A stretch of 64,000 bases of DNA from Stagnihabitans sp038231395 (GCA_038231395.1 JBBRLL010000005.1:60000-123999), one strand, 5' to 3'; numbered from the stretch's first letter, positions 1-9,336 are shown. The notes: generated by a model not told the origin, from the sequence alone. A program made the numbers and translations.

Positions 1-154
1 GCACCTTGAAATAAAGGCCCGGCGCGTCCACCACTTGCGTCACTTCGCCAAATTGCAGAACCAGCACCTTTTCGCGGGTGTCCACGATAAAGATCGAGGA
101 CAGCGCCGTGGCCAGAAGGATCGCCAGAACGGGGAGCGTATAAATCAGCTTCAT
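1..154 (-). CDS. hflC: HflC protease modulator, N-terminal part (cut by window edge)
   Basis: Only the first 51 codons lie in the window. The protein starts MKLIYTLPVLAILLATALSS, a single N-terminal membrane anchor, and continues with VDTREKVLVLQFGEV, the opening of a band-7/SPFH domain. HflC forms a periplasm-facing complex with HflK that controls the membrane protease FtsH. Its ATG shares one base with the hflK stop (TGATG), so the two genes are translationally coupled. Identity is inferred from position after hflK and from the N-terminal sequence; the remainder is off the window. Confidence 0.93.
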   Translation of the reverse strand, partial: MKLIYTLPVLAILLATALSSIFIVDTREKVLVLQFGEVTQVVDAPGLYFKV

Positions 155-1299
155 CAGTTGCTTGCCCCTTTGGTGGTGGCTTTCGGCGTCAAAAGGTTGC
201 CCAAGGGCAGGTAGGGCACGGTGCCCTGACTGGCCGCACTGTCCATGATCACCTTGTTGGAGCCGCCCAGAACCTGTTCCATCGTTTCCAGATACATCCG
301 TTTGCGGGTGACTTCCGGGGCCTTCACATATTCGGTATAGACCGAAAGGAAGCGGCTGGCGTCACCCTGAGCCTGATTGACGACCTGTGCTGCATAGGCC
401 TGCGCCTCCTGCAAGGTCTGACTGGCCTGACCGCGCGCCGCTGCTGTGGCGGTGTTGGCGTAAGCGTTGGCCTCTTTCTGCAACTGGTCACGCTTTTGTT
501 GTGCGGCCTGTACGGCGCGGAAGCTGTCAGCCACCTCTGCCGGCACGTCCGATTTCAAGAGGTTGACCCGCACCACCGAAATGCCGCTGTCATAGGTGTC
601 AAGCGTGGCCTGAACCTCACGCATCAGGCTGTCTTCCACCTCTCCGCGGTTCTTGTTCAGGATCGGCGCCAATTGACTGCGCGCCACGATGTCACGCACA
701 GCCGATTCAGAAACCGCGCGGATGGTGTCCTCTGGTTCTTTCAGGTTGAACAGGTATTTCGCCGGATCGCTGACGTTCCAGACCACCTGAAACTCGATAT
801 CGACGATGTTCTGATCGCCGGTCAGCATCAGGCCGTTGTCCAGTTCGCCCCCGGCCCCGGTGCCGATTTCCGTGGTGCGCTGCTGGCTGGTGTTGACGAT
901 TTCCGCCGAAACGAACGGCCAGGGCGCCAGGTTCAGACCATCGGCCTTGACCTGATAGAACTTGCCGAACAACAATTCGACCGCGCGTTCGTTGGGCTGG
1001 ACCTGATAAAAGCTAAGGTAGGACCAGATCAACCCAAGCGCAATCACGCCCGAGATCAGACCCTGACGCGAGAAAAACCAGTTGCCATCGGGCATGGTCG
1101 GGCCGCCGCCGCCAGTGCCGCCGTTGCCTCCGCCGCCCATGATGACACGAAGCCGCTCTTGCCCCTTGCGAAGCACTTGATCCAGATCGGGAATTTGCGG
1201 ACCCGCGCCGCGCCGGTCCGGCCCGCGTGGTTCACCCTTGCGCCCCTTGTCGTCATCGGGGCCGTTGTCGCCGCCCCAGGGGCCGTTCCCACCTGCCAT
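154..1299 (-). CDS. hflK: HflK, SPFH/band-7 subunit of the FtsH modulator complex
   Basis: 381 residues. The N-terminus is Gly/Pro/Asp-rich and cytoplasmic (about residues 1-70), including a GGGGNGGTGGGG run. One membrane segment follows near 80-100 (LISGVIALGLIWSYLSF), then a band-7 domain (QPNERAVELLFGKF onward), then an Ala/Gln-rich coiled coil (about 265-320). This is the standard HflK layout and length. HflK and HflC regulate FtsH proteolysis at the inner membrane. The start is preceded by GAGAGG. It follows rpiA and gor on the same strand and overlaps hflC by one base. Confidence 0.95.
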   Translation of the reverse strand: MAGGNGPWGGDNGPDDDKGRKGEPRGPDRRGAGPQIPDLDQVLRKGQERLRVIMGGGGNGGTGGGGPTMPDGNWFFSRQGLISGVIALGLIWSYLSFYQVQPNERAVELLFGKFYQVKADGLNLAPWPFVSAEIVNTSQQRTTEIGTGAGGELDNGLMLTGDQNIVDIEFQVVWNVSDPAKYLFNLKEPEDTIRAVSESAVRDIVARSQLAPILNKNRGEVEDSLMREVQATLDTYDSGISVVRVNLLKSDVPAEVADSFRAVQAAQQKRDQLQKEANAYANTATAAARGQASQTLQEAQAYAAQVVNQAQGDASRFLSVYTEYVKAPEVTRKRMYLETMEQVLGGSNKVIMDSAASQGTVPYLPLGNLLTPKATTKGASN

Positions 1300-1356
1300 C
1301 GGTTATCCTCTCTGATGTTCTTGGGGTAAACTGGTGATTTCTCGCCGGAAATCAAG

Positions 1357-2724
1357 TCAAACGGCAGGATAGATGCGCACTGGCTTTCGCATCGTGACCA
1401 GTTCTTCCGCTGCGGTCGGGTGCACCGCCACCGTGCGGTCAAAATCTTCTTTCGTTGCCGCCATCTTTACGGCAATCGCTGCAAGCTGGATCATTTCGCC
1501 CGCCTCCGGCCCGACGATATGGCAGCCGAGGACTTTGCGGTTGGCGGAGTCGACGATCAACTTCATCAGCATCCGGTCCTCACGCCCGGCAAACATCGAC
1601 TTCATAGGGCGGAAGCTGGTGGCATAAACCTCGACCCCGCCGCGCGCTTTGCCCTGTTCTTCCGTCATCCCCACCGTGCCAAGTTCGGGCTGAGTGAAAA
1701 CCGCAGACGCCACCAGCCTGTGATCGGCCATCGATGGCATGGCCCGAAAAACCGTATCGGCAAAACTATGCCCTTCGCGGATGGCAATCGGGGTCAGGTT
1801 CAGCCGGTTGGTCACATCGCCCACCGCATAGATCGACGGGACGGCGGTCTGGCTCCACTCGTTCACCACAATCTCGCCCTGCTTGCCAAAGGCAACCCCC
1901 AAGTCCTCCAGCCCAAGGCCAGAAGCATTGGGGCGGCGGCCCGTGGCATAAAGCACAAGGTCGAAATTTTCGGCCGTGCCATCTGTGGCAGTGGCGCGAA
2001 TGTCAGTTGTCGTGCGTTCCAGCCGTGTGACATCCGTGTTGCAGCGAATGATGATGCCGTTGGCCTGCATGGAAGTGACGACAAGGTTGCGCGCCTCGTC
2101 ATCAAAGCCGCGCAGAATTTGTTCGCCCCGGTAAACCAGCGTGACCTTAACCCCAAGGCCGTTGAGTATGCAGGCAAATTCGCTGGCAATATAACCGCCG
2201 CCCACCACCAGCGCCCGTTTGGGCAGGGCTGGCAGGCTGAACATCTCATTCGAGGTGACCGCAAGATCGGCCCCCGGAATATCGGGCACAAAGGGCCAGC
2301 CGCCGGTGGCGATCAGGATGTGCTTGGCAGAAACACTCTGACCGCTGGCCAGCCGAACGGTATGCGCATCCACCACAACCGCGCGGCAATCGTGAACAAT
2401 GACGCCCGCGTTGATCAACGTGCTGCGATACGCCGCTTCCAATCGGTTCAACTCGGCATCCAAAGAGGTGCGGAACCTTGCCCAGTCAAACGGCCCGGCG
2501 GTCACGTTCCAGCCATAGGCCACGGCATCGGTGAAGGTCTTGGCATAGCCTGAGGCATTGACCATCAGTTTTTTGGGCACACAACCGCGAATGACGCAGG
2601 TGCCGCCCATCCGGCTTTCCTCGGCCAGACCAACCCGCGCTCCACCCTCCGCCGCCGCAATCCGCGCCGCGCGCACGCCACCAGAGCCGCCGCCAATCAC
2701 GAAAAGGTCGTAGTCGAAGGCCAC
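1357..2724 (-). CDS. gor: Glutathione-disulfide reductase
   Basis: 455 residues. FAD-dependent flavoprotein that reduces oxidised glutathione with NADPH in the cytoplasm. The N-terminal FAD Rossmann motif is VIGGGSGG. The redox-active disulfide is C43-VIRG-C48, followed by VPKKL as in glutathione reductases. An NAD(P)-binding VVGGGYIASEFA lies near residue 175, and the C-terminal HPTAAEE carries the catalytic His. I chose the GTG at 2724 because it gives MAFDYDLFVIGGG, the family N-terminus, one base after the rpiA stop. A GTG at 2742 is in frame but would overlap rpiA. Likely cotranscribed with rpiA. Confidence 0.93.
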   Translation of the reverse strand: MAFDYDLFVIGGGSGGVRAARIAAAEGGARVGLAEESRMGGTCVIRGCVPKKLMVNASGYAKTFTDAVAYGWNVTAGPFDWARFRTSLDAELNRLEAAYRSTLINAGVIVHDCRAVVVDAHTVRLASGQSVSAKHILIATGGWPFVPDIPGADLAVTSNEMFSLPALPKRALVVGGGYIASEFACILNGLGVKVTLVYRGEQILRGFDDEARNLVVTSMQANGIIIRCNTDVTRLERTTTDIRATATDGTAENFDLVLYATGRRPNASGLGLEDLGVAFGKQGEIVVNEWSQTAVPSIYAVGDVTNRLNLTPIAIREGHSFADTVFRAMPSMADHRLVASAVFTQPELGTVGMTEEQGKARGGVEVYATSFRPMKSMFAGREDRMLMKLIVDSANRKVLGCHIVGPEAGEMIQLAAIAVKMAATKEDFDRTVAVHPTAAEELVTMRKPVRIYPAV

Positions 2725-2725
2725 G

Positions 2726-3514
2726 TCAGTCACCCATGTCACTGAAAATATTGTCGCTTGGCGCGAATTCGATGCGGTCGTCGGTCACGATACCCTGATT
2801 GATGTCGCGGACCGTCACCCGCCCGTCGGCATGACCGATCACCACAATGTCACAGATGTCGATGAAAAGTCCGTTTTCAACAACGCCCGGAATTTGGTTG
2901 AGCACCAGAGCCAGCTGCCGGGGGTTGCCGATGCGCTTCAGATGCAGGTCAACGATGTAATTGCTTTCATCGGTCATCAGGGGCCGGTCGCCGTTCATGC
3001 GCAGGGTCACGTCACGGTTCAGAACATCCAGCGCAACCAAAGTCTCCTCAATCAGGGCCTTGGTGGTCTGCCAGCCAAACGGGATCACTTCAACGGGCAA
3101 GGGGAAAGCCCCCAGTTGCGCCACTTCTTTTGCGGCATCGGCGATCACAATCATCTGATCGGACGCGGTCGCGACAATCTTTTCCTGCAATAGGGCTGCG
3201 CCACCGCCTTTGATCAGTGCCAGATGCTGGTCAAACTCATCCGCGCCGTCGATCGTCAGGTCCAGCCATTTGGCATCGTCAAGGGAGGTGACCTTGATAC
3301 CGACCTGTCGCGCCAGTTCTGCTGTCCGGGTCGAGGTCGGAACTCCAAGGATTTTCAGCCCCTCTTCGCGCACCCGCTCCCCCAGACAGCGGACCATCCA
3401 GGCGGCGGTTGATCCGGTGCCAAGGCCCACTTTCATTCCTGATTGAACGTAGTCCACGGCCCGTTTGGCTGCGACGAACTTGGCCTTGTCAATCGGGGAA
3501 AGATCAGCGGGCAC
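2726..3514 (-). CDS. rpiA: Ribose-5-phosphate isomerase A
   Basis: 262 residues. Interconverts ribose-5-phosphate and ribulose-5-phosphate in the pentose phosphate pathway. Visible family motifs are the phosphate loop GLGTGSTAAWMV near residue 31, the catalytic LTIDGADEFD near 88 and the KGGGAALLQEK segment near 105. The C-terminal tail is about 30 residues longer than in E. coli RpiA, which is common in alphaproteobacteria. First gene of the rpiA-gor-hflK-hflC run on this strand. Confidence 0.96.
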   Translation of the reverse strand: MPADLSPIDKAKFVAAKRAVDYVQSGMKVGLGTGSTAAWMVRCLGERVREEGLKILGVPTSTRTAELARQVGIKVTSLDDAKWLDLTIDGADEFDQHLALIKGGGAALLQEKIVATASDQMIVIADAAKEVAQLGAFPLPVEVIPFGWQTTKALIEETLVALDVLNRDVTLRMNGDRPLMTDESNYIVDLHLKRIGNPRQLALVLNQIPGVVENGLFIDICDIVVIGHADGRVTVRDINQGIVTDDRIEFAPSDNIFSDMGD

Positions 3515-3988
3515 GGGCAGGCTCCTTTTCGTCGTCTATGCTTATAGCAAAGCCTTGGCCGAGGGCGAGGGGAAACCGCAGCATCAGCGCAGGGGCGAAC
3601 GGGGACGGCAGATCGGCCGGGTGCTTGTTGCTTTTCTGCACATCGACGTTGTCGGAACATTAGGGGCTTATGAAGTTCGACACGACATACGCCAGCCACG
3701 CGAAAGCCGTCGTGTAAATTGGTGTGCCTGCAGACGCCGGATCTTCATCGGGTCAACATTCCTGTAAAGGTGAAAGGTTACCGAGTTCGCCCAGAGAAGG
3801 CTGCGTCAGCGCACCAGCTGCGGTCCAGCGAAGAAAGTGCCCGGCTCTTTTCGTCGGGGATTGCGCGGGTGAGGTTTACCCCGACCACCTTCATCGCCCA
3901 AGAGGCTTCTGGTTCAATGTGGATCTCGATATGACCACGGCCTTTTCGGCAGCCAAATTGTCCACACAAACCGGCTAAGAAGCCTGCG
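3515..3988. other. Intergenic stretch with no convincing gene
   Basis: About 470 bases between the start of rpiA and the end of the EF-hand gene. Open frames here are short and show no recognisable domain. A 15-codon plus-strand frame (3670-3717, reading MKFDTTYASHAKAVV) has a plausible Shine-Dalgarno and could be the stump of a lost gene, but this is not demonstrable. The rpiA promoter should lie at the left end of this stretch. Confidence 0.5.
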
Positions 3989-4522
3989 TTAGGACACCAG
4001 ACCCGCAAGTCCGGCACGTACTTCTGACAGGGTCACCTTGCCATCGCCATCGGCATCAAACCCCATCAAAACTTTGGCCTGTGCCATCTTCGCCGGGCCG
4101 ACTGCGGCCATCGCGGCCGTTGCCCCATACCCCGCAAGTTCGTCTGCCGAAACCACGGCATCACCGTCGGCATCTGCTGCCACGAAGGCCTTTTCCATCT
4201 TGCCGCGCGCCACGGCGCTTGCTGCGGCTTCAGCCACGACGATCTCTTCGCGTGTCACGGCACCATCGCCATCCAGATCCGCCGCCAAAAGGGGCACCAT
4301 CGCAGAAGTCCGGGCTTTGGCGCGCTGCAATGCGACGCTGGCATCGACCTGTTCCGCCGTCAAACCGTCCGCGGCACCATAAGCGGCGATCAGCCCTGCA
4401 ACGTTGTCAAGGTAGCTGGCCGGGTTGGCCTTGATCGCCTTCAAAAGCGTAACAGGCAGGACGGGTGCTGCGTAACCAGCCAAGGGGACAAGGCACACGA
4501 GAAGAATCGGGATCAGGCGCAT
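3989..4522 (-). CDS. Secreted EF-hand calcium-binding protein
   Basis: 177 residues. A signal peptide (MRLIPILLVCLVPLAGYAAP) is followed by a helical domain and three canonical EF-hand loops: DLDGDGAVTREE, DADGDAVVSADE and DADGDGKVTLSE. Each has Asp at positions 1, 3 and 5 and Glu at 12. The start at 4522 has a strong GGAGG seven bases upstream; an in-frame ATG at 4606 lacks this and would bury the signal peptide. Probably exported and binding Ca2+ in the periplasm. Specific role unknown. Divergent from the neighbouring GST gene across a 198-base promoter region. Confidence 0.85.
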   Translation of the reverse strand: MRLIPILLVCLVPLAGYAAPVLPVTLLKAIKANPASYLDNVAGLIAAYGAADGLTAEQVDASVALQRAKARTSAMVPLLAADLDGDGAVTREEIVVAEAAASAVARGKMEKAFVAADADGDAVVSADELAGYGATAAMAAVGPAKMAQAKVLMGFDADGDGKVTLSEVRAGLAGLVS

Positions 4523-4720
4523 GGGAACCTCCATTCTGGGGATACATCGGTTGCCTTCATTCTGACGGGCACTGGTAAATGCCCGGTAAACAAAACCGGA
4601 ACACATCGCCGAAAATCATCTCCCGCCATGCCACAAGGCCGTTTTCACGTGTGGTCTGTCGGTTTTACCGCGTGACTTCGCCCAACCCCGACCTATCGTG
4701 GCGAAAAATGGAGCGCGCCT

Positions 4721-5392
4721 ATGACCCAACCCCTTTACACTTTGCACTATACCCCAGATTCCGCCGGAACGATCCTGCGCCTGGCGTTGCGCCTGACTGA
4801 CGCGCCCTTTGCCGAAGTGCTGATTGACCGTGACGGCGGCGAACTTGACAGCCCGGCCTACCGCGCCATGCAGCCCTTGGGCAAAATCCCCGCGATGGAG
4901 ACGCCGGATGGCCCGATGTTTGAAACCGCGGCGATGCTTTTGTACCTCGCCGACCGCCATCCCGGTCTGGCACCCGCCCCGGACAGCCCGCAGCGCGCCG
5001 CCTTCCTGAAGTGGCTGTTCTTCACCTCCAACAACGTCCAACCCACCATTATCCATGCTTTCTACCCGCATCGCCCGGCAGGTGCCGCCAGCGAGGAAGC
5101 GGTTCAGGCCCATGCCGGGGCCGCCTTGCACGAATACTTCGCCATCCTCAACCGCATGGTCGCCACCGAAGCGCCGGACTGGTTTTCGGCCAAACCCTCT
5201 ATCCTTGGTTTTTATGTCGGCATTCTGATCCGCTGGCTTTCCGGCTTTCCCGAGGGCCATCCCGCCCGCATCACCGCAGCCGATCTGCCTGCCCTTCTGC
5301 CGATCCTGACAGCCCTTGAAAACTCTCCTGCCGCCGTTGCCGTGGCCAAAGACGAAGGCTACGCGCCAACCATGTTCACCAACCCGTATTGA
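4721..5392 (+). CDS. Glutathione S-transferase family protein
   Basis: 223 residues. The N-terminal thioredoxin-like domain (about 1-78) has YTLHYTPDSAGTILRLALR, the cis-Pro region LGKIPAMET and the glutathione gamma-Glu contact FETAAMLLYLADRHP. An all-helical C-terminal domain follows. Substrate is unknown. A GGAG lies seven bases before the ATG. Its stop is seven bases before the L-serine dehydratase start, so the two are probably cotranscribed. Confidence 0.88.
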   Translation: MTQPLYTLHYTPDSAGTILRLALRLTDAPFAEVLIDRDGGELDSPAYRAMQPLGKIPAMETPDGPMFETAAMLLYLADRHPGLAPAPDSPQRAAFLKWLFFTSNNVQPTIIHAFYPHRPAGAASEEAVQAHAGAALHEYFAILNRMVATEAPDWFSAKPSILGFYVGILIRWLSGFPEGHPARITAADLPALLPILTALENSPAAVAVAKDEGYAPTMFTNPY

Positions 5393-5399
5393 GGCCGCA

Positions 5400-6779
5400 A
5401 TGTTCCTGTCCGTCTTCGATATGTTCAAGGTTGGCGTCGGTCCGTCGTCTTCGCACACCATGGGGCCGATGGTTGCGGCCAGCCGTTTTGTGGAAACCCT
5501 GCGCGGATCGCCTTTCCATGCCGCTGGTCTGAAAGCCTCGCTGCACGGCTCGCTGGCCTTTACCGGTGTGGGCCATGCCACTGACCGCGCCACGATCCTT
5601 GGGCTGGCGGGGTTTGAGCCTGCGACCTATGACGCCGCCAAGGCCGAGGCCGTGTTGGCCACAATATATGCCACCCAAAGGCTGACCCCGCCCGGTCTGC
5701 GCGAAATGGCCTTTGACCCCAAAAAGGACCTGACCTTCGACTATGGCCCGGCGCTGCCCGGCCATGCCAACGGGATGATCCTGAAAGCCACCGATGCGCA
5801 GGGCGACGTGATACTGGAAGAGACCTATTACTCCATCGGCGGCGGCTTTGTTCTGACCGCTGCTGAGCAGGCCGAGGCGTCCGGCACCAAAGCCAAAGCG
5901 CGCGCGGACGTGCCCTATCCGTTTGAAACCGCTGATGAAATGCTGGCGATGGCCAAGGCGTCCGGCCTGACCATCGCTCAGATGAAACTGGCAAACGAGC
6001 TTAAATTCCGCAGCAAGGCGCAGATTGACCAAGGCATCGCACGGCTGTGGGAGGTGATGACGGCCTGCATCTCGCGCGGGATGTTGGGGGAGGGTATTCT
6101 GCCCGGTGGCCTGAAAGTGCGCCGCCGTGCCAAAGGCATTCACGACGCTTTGATGGCGGAACGTGGCCTGAACCAGACCCCGCCGCATGTTATCAACGAC
6201 TGGATGAGCCTTTATGCCATGGCGGTCAACGAGGAAAACGCGGCCGGCGGTCAGGTTGTCACCGCGCCAACCAATGGTGCTGCCGGCGTTCTACCGGCCA
6301 CCATCCGCTATTACCTTGACCATGTGCCGGGCGCTTCAATGTCCCGCGTCGCTGACTTCCTTTTGACGGCCGCTGCCATCGGCGGCCTGTGCAAGCATAA
6401 CGCCAGCATCTCCGGAGCCGAGTGTGGCTGTCAGGCCGAGGTCGGAAGTGCTGCTGCCATGGCCGCCGCAGGTCTGGCCGCCGTGCTGGGCGGCAGCGTC
6501 GAACAGGTTGAAAACGCTGCCGAAATCGCTCTTGAACACCACCTTGGCATGACCTGTGACCCGGTGCGTGGTCTGGTGCAGGTCCCCTGCATAGAGCGTA
6601 ACGGATTGGGTGCCATCAAGGCCGTCTCCGCCGCCAGTCTGGCCTTGCGTGGCGACGGGCAGCATCTGGTGTCGCTGGACGTTTGCATCGAAACCATGCG
6701 GCAGACCGGCAAGGACATGAACGAGAAATACAAGGAAACCTCTCTGGGCGGTTTGGCGGTGAACGTGCCGAACTGCTAG
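5400..6779 (+). CDS. sdaA: L-serine ammonia-lyase (iron-sulfur type)
   Basis: 459 residues. Deaminates L-serine to pyruvate and ammonia using an oxygen-labile 4Fe-4S cluster. This is the single-chain form with beta domain (about 1-160, containing VGPSSSHTMGPM) followed by the alpha domain. Cluster cysteines are in GLCKHNASISGAECGCQAEV and GMTCDPVRGLVQVPCIERN. I used the ATG at 5400, which gives MFLSVFDMFKVGVGPSSSHT, the family N-terminus; an upstream in-frame ATG at 5316 falls inside the GST gene. Confidence 0.96.
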   Translation: MFLSVFDMFKVGVGPSSSHTMGPMVAASRFVETLRGSPFHAAGLKASLHGSLAFTGVGHATDRATILGLAGFEPATYDAAKAEAVLATIYATQRLTPPGLREMAFDPKKDLTFDYGPALPGHANGMILKATDAQGDVILEETYYSIGGGFVLTAAEQAEASGTKAKARADVPYPFETADEMLAMAKASGLTIAQMKLANELKFRSKAQIDQGIARLWEVMTACISRGMLGEGILPGGLKVRRRAKGIHDALMAERGLNQTPPHVINDWMSLYAMAVNEENAAGGQVVTAPTNGAAGVLPATIRYYLDHVPGASMSRVADFLLTAAAIGGLCKHNASISGAECGCQAEVGSAAAMAAAGLAAVLGGSVEQVENAAEIALEHHLGMTCDPVRGLVQVPCIERNGLGAIKAVSAASLALRGDGQHLVSLDVCIETMRQTGKDMNEKYKETSLGGLAVNVPNC

Positions 6780-6912
6780 ATGAAGTTGTTATGTGGGTGC
6801 GACCTCTTTCCAGCGCTGTTTGGCTTAACTCCCGTTCAATGGCCTGCCCCCATTAGACTCTGCCGCCCCCGTCCCCCTAATCTTAAACACGCACCCCCCA
6901 ACGGAGCCCCTC

Positions 6913-7806
6913 ATGCAGCCAAAAATCGGCGTTATCGGCGGGTCGGGGGTGTACCAGATCGAGGGGTTGAGCAACCCGCAATGGGTTGCGGTGCAGACGC
7001 CCTGGGGCGCGCCATCGGATGAGATTCTGACCGGCACGCTTGGCGGCATCGACATGGCGTTCCTGCCCCGGCACGGGCGCGGTCATGTCCATTCGCCCAA
7101 ATCTGTCCCCTACCGCGCCAACATTGACGCGTTGAAGCGGTTGGGTTGCAACGACATTCTGGCAGTTTCTGCCGTGGGTTCGCTGCGCGCCGACTACAAG
7201 CCCGGCGATTTCGTGCTGGTTGACCAATACATCGACCGCACCTTCGCGCGCGAGAAATCCTTCTTCGGTCCCGGTTGCGTGGCCCATGTCTCTGTTGCCC
7301 ACCCGACCTGTGCAAGGCTGGGAAAGGCTGTCACCCAAGCCGCCGCCGGCATCTCTCACGCCGCCAAAGCCCCGGGCGTGACGCTTCACCAAGGGGCCAC
7401 CTATCTGGCGATGGAGGGGCCGCAATTCTCCACCCTCGCCGAAAGCCGCCTGTACCGGCAGTGGGGTGCGGATGTGATCGGCATGACCGGGATGCCCGAA
7501 GCCAAGCTCGCAAGAGAGGCAGAGATGTGCTACGCCTGCTTGGCCATGGTCACCGATTTTGACTGCTGGCACCCGGATCATGGCGCGGTCGATGTGGCGC
7601 AGGTGATTGCGACCCTGACTGCCAACGCAGCCCTTGCCCGCAGCTTTGTGGCCGCTTTGCCCCTGCACCTGACACGGCCCGACATCTGCCCCTGTGGTTG
7701 CGACCGCGCCCTGACCTATGCCCTGATGACTGCCCCCGCCAAACGCGACCCCGCACTGCTGGCCAAGCTGGACGCGGTGGCGGGAAGGCTTTTGGTCCCG
7801 TCCTGA
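6913..7806 (+). CDS. mtnP: S-methyl-5'-thioadenosine phosphorylase
   Basis: 297 residues. Splits methylthioadenosine with phosphate into adenine and methylthioribose-1-phosphate (polyamine and methionine salvage). Motifs are the phosphate loop IGGSGVY, LPRHGRGHVHSP, the base/ribose pocket TYLAMEGPQFSTLAESRLYR, GMTGMPEAKLAREAEMCYA and TDFDCWHPDH. The residue after MT is Gly where many bacterial homologues have Asn or Thr. GGAG precedes the ATG. The adenine product would be used by Apt, encoded 1.5 kb downstream; a restriction-modification pair on the other strand lies between them. Confidence 0.93.
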   Translation: MQPKIGVIGGSGVYQIEGLSNPQWVAVQTPWGAPSDEILTGTLGGIDMAFLPRHGRGHVHSPKSVPYRANIDALKRLGCNDILAVSAVGSLRADYKPGDFVLVDQYIDRTFAREKSFFGPGCVAHVSVAHPTCARLGKAVTQAAAGISHAAKAPGVTLHQGATYLAMEGPQFSTLAESRLYRQWGADVIGMTGMPEAKLAREAEMCYACLAMVTDFDCWHPDHGAVDVAQVIATLTANAALARSFVAALPLHLTRPDICPCGCDRALTYALMTAPAKRDPALLAKLDAVAGRLLVPS

Positions 7807-7854
7807 TACCTGCGACAGGTCGCGTCCCATGTCGTCCGGTCTCGCGATGCCGCT

Positions 7855-8499
7855 TCAGCTGTCCGCAACCAAGGGCACGATGCCGGATTGGGAGTGGTTC
7901 GCGTAGGTGTCCCACGTCGGCGTATAGTCGTCTGCCTGATTGCCCCAGACCGTCCATCCTGCACGCGGGCCACGGGCAAACATTTCCAGCCTTGGTCCGC
8001 CGCTGCACCCTTCGATCAGCATATACTGCTCATCCGGTTTGCGGCTGTGCTCTCGCTTCTGGGTCGAGATGATGTTTTCCTGAGTCCGGCCTTGCTTGAG
8101 GGTTCGGGCGTTCTTTCCCCGCACGCCGAACAGCAAGACTTCCGTCACGTTGCGGAAATAGAAACCCACGCCACGCCGGTCCGGCCCGCCGTCTTTGCGG
8201 ATTTTGTACCAGATGATGTTGCTTTTGTAGCTGAAACCCCAACTTGCCATGACCTGAAGCCCCTCGGGCAGCAAAGCGTTCGGCACCCAAAGGTAAAGAT
8301 GAGCCGTATCCGCCGCGATGGCCGCGACCGGCAGATCACAAATGTCCTGCAAATTCATCGTCGCATAGCGTGCCAGCCGTTTATGTTCCGGTGCCATTTT
8401 CCCAGTGCGGTTTTGAAATTGCCACGGCGGATCGGCAAGGATCGTCGCGAACTTGGTCGATGCGGCCTTACCAAGCAGGTCATCTGCGGCGCTCGTCAT
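7855..8499 (-). CDS. MT-A70 family DNA adenine methyltransferase (type II RM)
   Basis: 214 residues. N6-adenine methyltransferase of the MT-A70 group. The catalytic motif is D23-P-P-W26 in ATILADPPWQFQNRTG. Further family signatures are HLYLWVPNALLPEGLQVM, WGFSYKSNIIWYKIRKDG, RNVTEVLLFGVRGK, KREHSRKPDEQYMLIE and PRLEMFARGPRAGWTVWGNQ. It starts by overlapping the stop of the restriction enzyme gene in ATGA, so endonuclease and methyltransferase are translationally coupled. It should protect the site cut by the partner enzyme, probably a GATC-centred sequence, by analogy with BglII/BstYI. Confidence 0.9.
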   Translation of the reverse strand: MTSAADDLLGKAASTKFATILADPPWQFQNRTGKMAPEHKRLARYATMNLQDICDLPVAAIAADTAHLYLWVPNALLPEGLQVMASWGFSYKSNIIWYKIRKDGGPDRRGVGFYFRNVTEVLLFGVRGKNARTLKQGRTQENIISTQKREHSRKPDEQYMLIEGCSGGPRLEMFARGPRAGWTVWGNQADDYTPTWDTYANHSQSGIVPLVADS

Positions 8500-9089
8500 T
8501 CGTCATCCTCCGACAGCAGGGCTTTGGTTATTCCGAACACCAAAAGCGGGCATCCTGCGCCACCGCCGCCTTCAATACGAGGCAACAGCTTTGACATGTG
8601 CGTGGTGGAGTTGCCATAAGAGGTTCCCCGGCCAAGATCGTTAAATATGTCCTGCAGTTCGTCGGCCCGCGTGATGATGATGCCGACGCTGACCGCGCGC
8701 AGGTCAAACAACAGGCGAAAGTTGTTCAGGTCACGGTCAAAGAACGGATCCTTGTTGTTCCATTCGATTTCCAAAGCCACGCCATTCTTGAAACAGTCGA
8801 TTTTGTGGGTCGGCGAGTCCAGCCGCGCGCCATCCACCACGATCGCCGTCTGAAACTGCTTCTCGACCCAGCCGCGTTCGGTCAGAAAACCGTCGATGAA
8901 GGCCGAGAGTTTTGATTTGTTGCCGCCGCCGGTCGTGATCCAGGATTTCTGCAACCGAAACGCCAGCAAGACGTCAAGCAGGTCGCGCCATTCGGACGGA
9001 AAGTCTTGCGACAGGATCGCACTCGCATGCTTCCACTCGTGACATTCATAGCTGTCCCAGATGAAGGACGGCAGGCGGGCCTTCAACAT
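8496..9089 (-). CDS. BglII/BstYI-like type II restriction endonuclease
   Basis: 197 residues. Resembles the BglII/BstYI family in size and active-site layout. IDCFKNGVALEIEWNNKDPFFDRDLNNFR gives D98, E107 and E109, the same D-x8-E-x-[QE] spacing as BglII (Asp84, Glu93, Gln95, from memory). The start at 9089 has GGAG eight bases upstream; an earlier in-frame start at 9239 has no support. First gene of a two-gene operon with the methyltransferase. It lies opposite to and between mtnP and apt, so it is probably an acquired cassette. Cleavage site is inferred only (AGATCT or RGATCY types). Confidence 0.8.
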   Translation of the reverse strand: MLKARLPSFIWDSYECHEWKHASAILSQDFPSEWRDLLDVLLAFRLQKSWITTGGGNKSKLSAFIDGFLTERGWVEKQFQTAIVVDGARLDSPTHKIDCFKNGVALEIEWNNKDPFFDRDLNNFRLLFDLRAVSVGIIITRADELQDIFNDLGRGTSYGNSTTHMSKLLPRIEGGGGAGCPLLVFGITKALLSEDDE

Positions 9090-9336
9090 GTTGTTGCTCC
9101 AGACTTCGCTTTTCAGTCTATTTTGTGGTAGCCCTTGGCGCAAGACCGAACCTAGGCACCCCGGGGTGACGCGGGCGACTGTCGTGGCGCGATGACACTT
9201 TGTCAAAGGCTGCGGAAACAGGTTCAGCGGGCGGGGCACAGGACCGCTAACCTCAGCCGGTCTGCCCGGCCTTCGCCACCCTTGTGGCGATCTTCCGGCT
9301 CATGGTATCCAAATCCGACTTCATTTGAGGGACGTG

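Noticed and set aside
3670..3717. A 15-codon frame (MKFDTTYASHAKAVV) with a plausible Shine-Dalgarno, faintly like the start of a KduI-type isomerase.
   Set aside because: Too short for identification and nothing downstream continues the family in any frame.
3778..4017. A 79-codon minus-strand frame upstream of rpiA.
   Set aside because: No recognisable domain or start signal, and it overlaps the end of the EF-hand gene.
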